Assembly: GCA_015179025.1 (NCBI GenBank)
Contig: WHUX01000065.1
Location: 1-64,000, forward strand
Reading direction: 5' to 3'
DNA length: 64,000 nt
Source: Terfezia claveryi
Lineage: Eukaryota; Ascomycota; Pezizomycetes; Pezizales; Pezizaceae
The position numbers and the translations under genes are program-made. The notes under the pieces are model-generated. The model had not been told where the DNA came from and searched no databases. It worked only from the letters and a program-made list of their open reading frames with translations. Below, in pieces: positions 49,367 to 59,849 of the stretch. Positions within the stretch are counted from its first letter, which is position 1; the number at the start of each line of letters is the position of its first letter.

Positions 49367-50676
49367 AATGTCTCAGGGATGTGCCATTGTACTGGTACAA
49401 AGGATGACGACTTGGATGTACCCACACAGGGAGATCAGCTTGGTGGAATCTTTCAATGGGATAATTCAATGGGATACCCTTTTTAGCATGATGGTGAGAC
49501 CTGTGCATAAAAGGCCTATCAGGCGGGCTAAAGTTTTGCTAGTATGTCTTTTCGAATTCAATATTGGAACCCAGATTATTTGTGTGTATGTATCCCCTTA
49601 GCTTAAGCTTCTGAAAATCTGTGAATGGAGTGTATCTTGTCAAGTTCAGTCTGTGGCCCTTAGGCTATCAGTGGCTGGCGCAGTTAGATGGCATATTCTT
49701 CGTCTATCATCATAGAACTAGTCTGGTTAGCCACACATACGGTCGGGAGAGTCGGCAATGAGTGTCATGTTCCTTGCCCCAAATTTGTCCAAGAGGTAAG
49801 AAACCGTTAAAGCAACTAACGAGGCTTCATGGATCAGCCTATCGATCAGCGTCCCCTTTTACATATATGCTTTTGGGTATCGAGCCTAGAAGGTATCAAA
49901 GTCCAATTGTCACAAGCGTCCCGCCTCCGCCAACGCCAACTGACTACCTCTTATGTTTGTTGTATCATGTTCTAAAATTGGAAACACAGAGTCCCCGGCA
50001 GATCTCTGGGGTTCAACCAATAACGGTACACCGTTTGGTCCCCAAATCGATAGGTGGGCTGCACATGCGCTAAAGCTTGTGCAACGTTATATCGCCGCCG
50101 ATGGGTGTGGAACGAGAAACGTGGGCTCGTCTGCGCGACACTGTTCTTTGTTACAATTGTGCCTCGTTTTTTTTCTTTGAGATGCTTCCCACAACCAACG
50201 GCTCTGTAGAACAAACCATCCCCGCGGCCCAGTTGCCCTCTTGGGATGATGTTGGTATCAGTGTATATACCTAAGTATTTCCCTGTAATTTCACGTTCCC
50301 GAAGTGTCGGGTCGGAATCCAGAGTTAAAGTAACCTTCGCCTTTGACATGCGCCCTCCACATGTGCGGCAAGCCGTGTCCTTGCTAGGCTAAGTGCCTAA
50401 GGGATATACACAGAGTCGAATGGTGGAGAGCGAACATTTCCTTGCCCAGACGCCGGGATACGGGATGACGCCAGAAGTGCGATTTTCCTACTGGTTAATG
50501 TTGCACCGGCCCTGCTGGCATGAATGCCTTGTCGTTCTGAATACAGTATCATCACGAATCAATAAATTGCTCAGTGGTCGGTAGTTTGATGGGAGCCGAG
50601 AGATGATTCAAGCCACGGACTTGATTCCCCCCTATGTATGCATTACAATATAATATACACACAACTTGACCTTCAA

Positions 50677-50958
50677 ATGAATAATATTAGCCTCGTATTA
50701 ATTGTTCTGTCATCCACGTTGAGCGAGGGATTGTACGAGAGCGATGACATACATGGTGATGTCTTTTTGTCACAGAAACTGCCTCCTACCGCCATGCCCA
50801 CCTGCTGGAGGAAAATGGAATATGGCAGCAGCTGTGGCGTTCAATCGACTGCAAGGAACCATGGCCCCTACGGTAGATTGAAGCCAGCGTGCAAGACAGT
50901 AGTGTTTGAAATGAAATATTACAGCATAGGTAGTGTACCTGAATACCATGATATCTAA
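50677..50958 (+). CDS. Candidate small secreted protein (weak)
   Basis: A 93-codon frame from the ATG at 50677, with an in-frame ATG also at 50638. The N-terminus MNNISLVLIVLSSTLSEG resembles a short signal peptide. The mature part has three Cys (PTCWRKMEYGSSCGVQS and KPACKTVV). An odd Cys number and the absence of homologues I can recall make this uncertain. A donor-like GCATAG|GTAGTG at about 50926-50931 leaves open a further exon. It may be a chance frame in a gene-poor region. Confidence 0.22.
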   Translation: MNNISLVLIVLSSTLSEGLYESDDIHGDVFLSQKLPPTAMPTCWRKMEYGSSCGVQSTARNHGPYGRLKPACKTVVFEMKYYSIGSVPEYHDI

Positions 50959-52486
50959 GGGAGGGGCACCTGGTTGGTACCAGTACCTCGATACAGGTCC
51001 TGCTCCCGGATGTGTCCACGATCGCTGATGTGGGTGAACAGAGATTGGTGTGCGGAGGAGCAATTGGTTCACAGCTGTGGGTTAGGTTAGCAGAGCCCCC
51101 AGGCCAATCTATGCCAGCGTAAGGTACAGTACTTCATCAATGAGCTACAGCGCACCGCAAGCAAGCAACCTTGAGATCCACCGCCCACTCGGATGGAGGC
51201 CCCCAGGAGCAGCAGAGAGCAGAGTATTCTGCACAGGATATATGGGGCCATTGCAACATCGAGATGCATAGAATGGTGAAGCTTTTGCTCCATTGCAAAC
51301 TGCCCCAAACCCTAGGTACAGTTGTGGGCCACACACAGCAAGTCCATGGCGTTTGAGGTACCTACCTACACTTCTGTTCCCAGCGCCTTGGTGGCGCACA
51401 ACTCACTCCCACTCCCACCCCACTCCCACCCCCCTCCTCCCCCTCCAATGACCTATGTATATCCACTAATATTTTGGTCTACGTACATCCTGCTTTTGCG
51501 TGTGCGTGCTGAAATACGCAACATACAATACTGGTACCTACTCTTCCGTGCCCACCTGCAAGGCGGCTGAGATCCCCCGTGGTCGACGCAGAGATGCCCA
51601 GGTTATTCCACTGTCCTCAGTGGGGTATGTCAGTCAATTGGGACCGCTAACTATGCCCTGCTCTCACCACACGGTTGAGACCTGCCGAAATCCTGCTGAA
51701 ATCCTGCCGAAATCTTGCTCGTCCATCTTGGTACCAATAAGTACATACAGCCACGCGCACGAGGAAAGCAGGGCACTGCTCCCAATGCCAAACCGTAACC
51801 ACTCAGTTCTCCGAGGCTGAGCACTTCTTCCTCGCTCGCTCCCGCAGGCAGGTTCACGTTGTCACCTGTATCGACTACCCGCTTGCCTCACCACATTAGG
51901 ACCCGTGTTTAAGCAAAGATATGGAATTCTTACCCGTCCAGTGCAGACTGTTCTAGTGTAGAGTACTTGTGTGTCTATCTGGCTGCATTGAATAACGTGC
52001 CTGTCGATTGGCACTGGGAGAAGCCGAATATCAGCCAAACATCCAGCAGAGAGGTGAGCCAAAGAAAGTTCTTTCCTAGGATTGGGCAGACTTCAGTACC
52101 ATAAATTTGTATTTCTTTCTTTCGATTCCCTATTTTCTCTCTGCTGTGGATGAACATAATCTCGGATTGATCCTCTCTTCAGACCCTATACGGAACACCC
52201 CGCAAATATCAGAAAGTCATAGCCGGCATCCTCACCAAAACTTCAGAAGGCCTTGATAAGTGTTTGAAGTATTCCGAACAGCAAATTTCACGACAGAGAC
52301 CTCCAAAAGCCGTGATCAGCAGGCACCGTACATCTCTGGGCGAACTTAGATCTGTGTTCTTTGAAAGGCTACAGGTGGAAATCCGTTCGGGCAGGTGCAT
52401 GCTTTGCACTGGCAAGTGGTGATAGTGGGAGCATATTATACCTATACCCTTGTTGTTTGGTCTTCTAGTCTGTGTTTACCAGCTTT

Positions 52487-54948
52487 ATGCTACTTATCTA
52501 CACGACGATATTGCTTCTGCTCTTGTCTACACAGTCTGCAATAGCTTTATATAATAACAAAGCTCCCATTTTAGCAAAGCGAAGTCCCTCTGTCCAGCTG
52601 AACAACCGGCCGGGGAAGTTTATTCTTAAAAGACAGCTGAATACATCATCTTCGAGCGCTCCAGAAGAGTTACCCCCAGTTACAGATACTCCTCCTCCCG
52701 GGGCCTCGCCATCGTCGTTTAGCTTGATAGATACATCACCTACTGTGGTAATCCAAGAGACATCCACAGTGGACGCCTCTACTAGCTCTGCCCTAGACGG
52801 CACCACCACAAGCGTGGGCAGTTCAGTGGCAGAGACAACTACGTCTGTGGAAGCGTCCAGAGCGGGGGATACAACTCCAGTTTCTCCTACAGAGACGAGT
52901 GAGTCCTCAACCATGAACAATGTGACTGGTAAATTTCCGATTGGGATTTCTTGCTAAACGATCCTTTAATTTTTGTTTTTCTTCCTTTTCTTTCCTCTCT
53001 ACGCTCTTGCTCCAGGGGCATAAACATAAGGAAAATGACTGATCCACTCCCACTTCGAGGGATGATGCTGATGTTGATGACTTATTGTTATTTGAAGATA
53101 CTACAGAAACACCCACCCGTTCAGGAACATCTACTCCTCCTCCTGATATCCAGACTATCTCTTCGCCAATTTCAAAAATGTCGACCATCATTACATCACC
53201 TCCTACGGACTCAACTACTGAGCTTACAAACAGCCCGACCGACAGTCCAACAGATAGTCCAACACGGAGTCCAACAGATAGCCCAACAGATAGTCCAACA
53301 GTTAGCCGAACAGTTAGTCCAACAGATAGCTCAACAGACAGTCCAACAGTCATTCCAACAGTCATTCCAACAGTCAGTCCAACAGTCAGTTCAACAGATA
53401 GCCCTACAGATAGCCCTACCCAAAGCCCGACTGAGCAAACAGGCGTTCCAAGCTCGCCGACCTCTACTCCTACTGATACCACTCCAACCGGAAATACTCC
53501 CCCTAATACTGAGAGGACCACGAGTCCAAGTCACACATCTACTCCTACGATTACCGTCCCTCCTCCAATCACAACCACGAGTACTAGTAGGGCCCTTATT
53601 ACTTTCATCGGAAAAAAGAATCTGTCAGGACTAACGGCATAACAGCATCAACGCAAGATAATGTAATCTGTACTCAAGGTCTCTATAGATGTGCCGATCA
53701 CTTTGGAGGTACAGCAATTGCAAAAAGTTTGATGGTGCATGGCTAATTATATGTCTCAGGTGGATGTTGCTCATCCGGGTTTGAATGTGCAACCAGTAAA
53801 TGTGTCGTGCCTGCAACAACCAGCATTCCTGTGGTTCAGTGCAGACCTAATTTTTTCCTGTGCCCTGATGACTTAGGGGGAGAATGGTAAAGATTTCCAG
53901 ACTCTGTTAGTTCCCTGATTGGTAGGGCTAAGCTTTTAATAGTTGTCCAAATGGCCGACGGTGCGCTCGAACGACCTGTCAAGCTCAACCCACCACTGTT
54001 GTCACCTCGAGGGGCATAACAGTGCTGCTTCCACTAATTATTACGACTGATAGCGCCGGCTCTGTGGAAACAAAGACACCCGAACCCATTGTGACTCAAT
54101 TGGTTGAGACCTACACAGTCTTCGAGACACAAGTCATTACGAAGGACCCACAATCAACGATTTTTGTTCGCCCAAACTCTACTGAAATACCGCAGGTCCC
54201 AGCGGTGCCCCAGCAAGCCTCGAACACACGAAAGCTAGAAGGAGGCGCAATTGGTGGGATAGTTGGTGGAGGTATCATTGCTGTAGTGATCCTGCTCTCG
54301 GCTGTCATATTTACCTGGCGCAGGCTTTATGGTCGTGGAAATTTTGATTTACCTACTGGCTTCGGAGGAGTTGCTATTGGAGGGCACAAGCGGAAACGAG
54401 TTTCAGGCAGGAAGGGGGCTATTGATGATGGGGTCGTTATGAGTGGGACTTATGACCCGCATTCTCTCGGAGGAGCTGCTCAGAGGCAGCAAATGCTCCA
54501 GCAAATGAAGTTTGGACGAAGCGCAAGCGGGTCAAGTGGGGGAGGGTATCGGGGTGCCACTACCCTGGGAGGAACGAAACAGAACAGGGGAAGTGACCCC
54601 TTCTATCCTCCAGGAACTACTGTGACCGGTAGCGATGCTGAAGACAAGTCGGCCAATTCCCCAACAATTGTTTCCGTTAACCCTGTCACTCCGCCTGCTG
54701 GGGTAGCTCCACCAGTCTACCACGAAGCGGATGGGGTACCACTTCCGCCGCCGACCGGTCCATATGTAGATATGAACCCCCAGGATGCATATGCAATGGA
54801 GATTGGGGACGGAGAGCCTTTGCCGCTCCCGGTGCAACGATGGCAGGTGACCAATCCCGACCCAGAGTCTGTTTCCAGCAGAGCCCCGAGCAGAGTAGGG
54901 CACGGAAGGGGTGATTGGATTCAAGTACACCCAGGAACCAATTTCTGA
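52487..54948 (+). CDS. Mucin-like single-pass surface protein with two Cys-rich modules
   Basis: Predicted about 703 aa. Exons: 52487-52928; 53107-53580 (start could be 53098); 53646-53708; 53760-53886; 53943-54948. Start MLLIYTTILLLLLSTQSAIA is a signal peptide. Then come Ser/Thr-rich sequence, a PTDSPTDSPT repeat block, and two Cys modules split by introns: ICTQGLYRCADHFGG|GCCSSG, then FECATSKC, and VQCRPNFFLCPDDLGGE|CCPNGRRCARTTC. A stalk follows, then a transmembrane helix GGGIIAVVILLSAVIFTWRR (about 472-493) and a 210-residue cytoplasmic tail rich in Gly/Pro. The layout fits a cell-wall-anchored glycoprotein or wall sensor of the WSC/mucin kind; the x-C-x-GG-x-CC-x-G-x-C module recurs in ascomycete membrane proteins. 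Intron 1 (52929 to 53097 or 53106) is long and its acceptor uncertain; the second intron donor could be 53581 or 53587. Confidence 0.8.
53227..53430 (+). repeat. Coding Ser/Pro/Thr repeat (SPTDSPT)
   Basis: About sixteen units of 12 bp (AGTCCAACAGAT, AGCCCAACAGTT and similar) encoding SPTD, SPTV or IPTV. These are typical O-glycosylated mucin repeats extending the surface protein away from the membrane. The other two frames stay open as shadows. Confidence 0.9.
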
Positions 54949-57900
54949 GCGGATGGAATTTATCGTCCTAGAATGTTTTCAATACCTTACTTGCCTGGTA
55001 CTCTTGGCCACCCTTTTTGGACGCTCGATTTTTATTTGACATTTATTTATATCCCGAAATTTAGCGGCCATGGTTTTTCTTGCTTCCATTTGTTTGGGAT
55101 TATATATGGCACGTTCACACTACTGTGATGGGCAAAGGAATTCAGAGATGAGAGTAAAATAGGCTATGATAAACGTGGTGTGGCGGAAATATTTCTTGAT
55201 CCTTCCTTCGAGTTGTGGACTCTTTTACCCAACACTTTGAATTCGCTTATCGTCTTTTCGCTTATATAATCGCATATTACAGGTTATACACGGTAAATAT
55301 CCCTTATGTTTTCCCTACTCAAATCTGGGTTTCTAGGCGATGATGTTTATTGCAGCTTTTCCTTTTGTAATATATTTGTTGGGGGGGTACACTCGCTTTA
55401 TTTTAGCATCTTTCGTTCGTTAGCAATTCTTTCATTTTCTTCTAGGGATTTTCGGTAACGACATATGAGGATTGTATACTCGCGCGTTTTGGTTGGCAAA
55501 GGATTTGGGGAATTTTACGAGGATATGGCATGAGAAAGTGTTTGTTTGGTTAAGTATCTAGATCTTCGTGGCTTTGACCAACAGTTTAGAGTAATTTTGA
55601 TCAGGAAGGGTACGTTTACATGAATCTTTTGTAGTGAATCAAGGAATAGGCTTCCTGTCTTCTAGACTTCCAGGCACGTTGATTGATGACTTTCAAGAGT
55701 TGAGGGTAACTGAGATCTGTCGAATGATCTGGACACGATCCCCCCAAAAAATGCACACAGGTAAATGTGATATTCATACCAGCCTTGTAATGTTGTGAGT
55801 ATCTTCAAGATTCTGAGTACACTAAGTCCTTAGAGAAAGAAAAAAAAAAGTGCAATAAATTAGCCAATCCGTTCCGCAGTTAGATTTGGCTAATACTGAG
55901 CATATTTCCCTCAGCGGGGTTTGAGCTGCTACCAGCTAAGGCCCTTTGGTTACTCCGGGTTCGAGCCCGGAGCCTTCATCTTGCAGAATTCTTCATGTAG
56001 ACTACTGCACCACTTTTGTTTTCTGGGTTAACAGTGGAGGGAAGATAGGTGGTTATAGAGATGGAGCGGCTGTGCGAGGTATGTGGGGACGTGAGGACAG
56101 ATGGCAGAACTGAGATTATGGAGTTTCTAATTCATCTATTTGGATAAAGGTTCCGGAAGTTTTTGGGGACGGGAGGGATCTTGCGTAGTGTGGGCGTGCT
56201 TGTGGTATCTAGTCCGGTTTTCACCTTGCTGAGAGATCAGAGATACACTAAAGGTGGGAGGATCCACCCAAGTAGATATTAATGCATAAAAATTTTGGTG
56301 ACATATATTTCCAACACAATATCCCCAACCCTACCGTAAAATCACCAACATAATCCTGCCCACCCAACTCCAGTCCACAGTCACTTTTCTCTCCTGTTCC
56401 CCAATCCCTTTCTCTCCTATCACCTCCCCTTTCCCCCTTGCGATCTCTGTCGTCCCCCGTATTGGTTTAGTTAGTTTGGCAGAAGGCTGAACCCATGTTT
56501 GGGACATACCTCTTCTTTTATTTTATTTTTTTTTTCTCCACATGGTGATAGAATAGTGGGGGTGAGTATGATATCCTCAAGCGTTTTTTTTTTTTTTTAA
56601 AAAAAAAATATAACTGTTTGCTTGTGACCCCTATAGCTAGATTATGCCTTCAAGATCTCAAAGATATAATCATACTAGACAAGTATAAGATTAGAAATTT
56701 ACCCTGAACTCTAAATGGGCAAGAGTTAGGAAGTTCTATTTGACATTCTTGAATAACCTCATTTAACTTAGACTCCCTATTGGGTCTATGAACATTAAAC
56801 CCCCCCCCCCGATTGTGTTTACTTTATGCGGTATATGGGTTGAAAATGTGCGCTGGGTTAAACGCTGTCATTGTTGAATTGTGGCGGGGCGTTGGTACAT
56901 ATATAGGTAGGAATAAGTACGGCCCAGGCTACTTCCTTCTTCATAACCAGACTAGGGGATTGGAAACTACTTATTGTAGTCTGGCTATGTGGGGCCCCCG
57001 CCCTCCTTTTTAGCACTAGTACTGCTTGGTAGTTAATAATAACAAACACTTGTGCACCTCCCATGAATTCGCGTTAAAGCCCAGAATACACCTCCTGAGC
57101 CCCCCCCCAACTCCCTCTAAGAGAACTCCCTACGGTCTATCCACAGGAGCGAGGCTACTATTCAAACTACACACGCAGCGGGGCCTGATCGTATGACTAC
57201 TCTCTCATTCTCGATACATAGGACTTTTGAATACCCAACAACAATATATTGCCCCCGTACGGTCAAATTCACCTTAATATCAAGACTACTGAACTAACCA
57301 ATCCTTTCGGATTCTCCACGTGGGACAGCTTTATTTAATGTTTCTCCTATTTCTACAGCAGAAGCCAAATATGAACTCTTCCTCTCGGTGGCTTTCAGAA
57401 AAGGTGATGGGTCTATTCAAGTTGGAGTATAGGATCCTATGTATAGTGCATATGTATGTGCATGAACAAGAAGACTACTTAAGTCTGATAAACCCAATAC
57501 CCCATACCCCATGCCTCGGGGGCCAGGTGTGACGGGAAGGGGTGTACCCCACTGCTTACCCAATACATCAATATATCCTACTATAAAAGCGGCTGTGAAA
57601 CATCCGTACTATATCTGAAAGAATAAAACTGCCTTTCAAGAAATTAGTAATATATGCACGTAAACCCTACATATAGTATATACATGGAACACCCGCATCC
57701 CCCTGCCTAACGATTTTCAAAAACCCAAGATAAAGACAAGATTATGCAAGGACCTCTACGCCCGCCAGGATCATTTCGTGTTGGCATACATAAATCCAAT
57801 AAGTCCCCCGAGAAAAAAGAAACAAAAAGAAACGGTAAATGGTGATAATGAATATTGTGGGTATAAGTGTCAGCTAAAATACCATATATACATAAAAATT

Positions 57901-58255
57901 TCCTATACATACTATCGAAGATTCAGAACTTGTGAGAAGAGGAAAAAGTCCATGCAAGATGATGTGATGATGTGATGATGCCTAGTAACCGACCGACCAA
58001 CCGCCCGAATGAACCGCCTGTAAAAATATTTCAAAACAAGAAAAACGAAAACGAAAACTGTATGAGAGAAACCCAGGAAACTATGAGCAAAAAAAGAAAA
58101 ATAAGAGCGAATGCCGAAATTTTGGAAGCCCGCCCGAGCCACATTTGAAGCGATCAGGGGTCAACCACTTGGGGACATCGGTATTGGTGCGTTGTATATA
58201 CAGTATCTAAATTCTGTGAGTGTTTGTATCATTGCGATTGCTTACACCGCACGAT
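54949..58255. other. Intergenic region between convergent surface-protein and PH-domain genes
   Basis: About 3.3 kb; it holds the 3' ends of both genes. A T15/A10 junction lies at 56584-56608, C runs at 56801-56811 and 57102-57109. A hairpin TCCGGGTTCGAGCCCGGA occurs near 55956-55973; it mimics a tRNA T-arm but lacks the rest of a tRNA. No gene is seen. Confidence 0.45.
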
Positions 58256-59849
58256 TTAATCTTCCGCCTGTTGTAACCTCAACCTCGACCCGGCCCTTGA
58301 TGGTCCCACTCCGAGCCCTAGAGGCCTCCTTTGAAGGGTAAGTGGTCTGCTCATCGCTGGTTCAACCACCCTCACTTCTCTTTCTTGTATCAGATCCTCA
58401 TAGTGTGGTAATACCGCAGTTCTCCAGTATCGATTCCCAGTAAAGTCGTTAACTCCCTCGGGAACTAACTGTCTCTTGTCCCATGCTACCCGATACCTTC
58501 TCCCATCTTTTATGATGTAGTCGCTCAACCGTGGTGAGTCATCACGCAGAACAGCCATGCATCGCCGTACATAGCGGAGGTTGGCTTCGGGAGTGAGGGT
58601 ATTCGAAGGTCGCCACTTCCCGCCCGACGAGGGTCTGTTCTCTGAGGCTGATATTGATGTTGGAGGGCCTGTAATTGCTCTTCTATTAGGCGAGGAGGAG
58701 AAGGCACTTGACGCTGTCCCAGTAGCACGAGTGGTGGATGAGACTGAATAGGGCAAGCCCATTGAGCGGGGCTGTGCTGAAGCGGCCGAGCTCGCAAAAT
58801 CTGACCTCAGCCCTCCAAGGTTTTGTTCTATGATTGACTCTTCAGAATCACGAGGCCCTCGCATCCTCCGTGGGGGAGGGGATCCTATCAGCTCATCTCT
58901 GTCTGAGATTGAATCCCGCCTACTTCCGCCTTCATCTTCCTCTTCAGTCATGCTTTCGATCAGATGAGGAAACTGTGATCGAATAATCCTCTCTTGCTCC
59001 TCAATAACTGGCGCTCTCCGCCGCCTTGGAGTAATTTGATATCGAGGTAATGTACGCTCTTCCAATGCTGGTGATAAATCTACTGCGGCAGAAAGGGCCT
59101 CGAGCCAAGCGATGCACTCGTCAACACTTTTCGATGCGAGCAGAAACTGCTCCGTCTCCGCGCGAACACGAATCACGAAATGACGCCTATGAGAAGGGGC
59201 GACTGTCAGCATCGGCCTCTCAGGACATGTAGACCAACAGGGTCGAGCCTCACTTTTTATAATCTGTCGCAATACCCACCTCGGCTCCTTGAAGTGTATA
59301 ACTCTTTGTCAATTCACCGGGCATCCACCCCTCTGGCCTTGTGCTTCCGTCCTCCCCTAATCTGCTTCTCATATCTGGACTTGCAAAAAAAGGGATCCGC
59401 CTTGCCTTGTGCAGCCTCAGTAATGTTCCATGCAACACCACGTACTCTTTGTTCCAGCTACGGTCCGTGGCTCGGTCAAACGGAGTGCTTAGCTCCATTT
59501 TTGTATAGAATACCGCTTCCCTGTGAACGGAGCAGTAGTATTCTGGCAGCTGCTCCCTCCCTTCTTCCTCCCTGGGCCATACTGGATTACGTCCGGGTTG
59601 GAGAGAAGGTTGGTTCTGCGTATCGTCGTACGACGGTGGTGGATGACTCGGACTCAGGGTGGTGGATGATATAGCAGAAATTTGATTCAAATATCCAGAG
59701 AAAGGAGTATAATAATCTGTCAATGTGCGTTTTATAGGGAGAGCGTGCGGAGCGAACCCAGTAACGTCAATTCCGCTGTCCCCGTCGGAGTCCAAAGAGC
59801 CTGTGGAAGTGTGAACTTTATCTCGCCTCGATATACGGAGCGAAGGCAT
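58256..59849 (-). CDS. Pleckstrin-homology domain protein
   Basis: Predicted 508 aa in two exons: 59849-59254 and 59186-58256 (intron 67 bp, phase kept, TDYKK|RHFVIRVRAETEQFL). The N-terminal 90 residues are disordered (MPSLRISRRDKVHTSTGSLD). The PH domain spans about 100-230: LPEYYCSVHREAVFYTKMEL, SWNKEYVVLHGTLLRLHKAR, RHFVIRVRAETEQFLLASKS and the C-terminal helix with its invariant Trp, VDECIAWLEALSAAVDLS. The rest is Ser/Arg-rich, with an RRRRAP stretch and a conserved-looking late block ANLRYVRRCMAVLRDDSPRL and SDYIIKDGRRYRVAWDKRQL. PH domains bind phosphoinositides or proteins at membranes; ligand and pathway cannot be read here. It resembles an uncharacterised ascomycete PH family. Confidence 0.87.

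Larger units (their letters stand above)
46560..52486. other. 5.9-kb gene-poor region with simple repeats
   Basis: Contains the 3' end of the preceding gene (to about 46950), an ATGT microsatellite, an 8-bp minisatellite, G/C homopolymers near 47518-47527, and the promoter of the surface-protein gene at its right end. One small secreted-type frame at 50677-50958 is listed separately. Nothing else resembles a gene. Confidence 0.45.

Noticed and set aside
49042..49508. Reverse frames with AIQPFSHS repeats
   Set aside because: They are translations of the non-coding TGAATGGC minisatellite.
52951..53634. Frame reading Leu/Gln-rich protein (VQQIVQQ...) over the mucin exon
   Set aside because: It is the shifted frame of the PTDSPT repeat; the mucin frame has the signal peptide, Cys modules and helix in phase.
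55916..55990. tRNA-like segment with GGGTTCGAGCCC and CTACCAGCTAAGGCCC
   Set aside because: The T-arm-like hairpin has a six-base loop, and no acceptor stem or anticodon arm could be paired on either strand.
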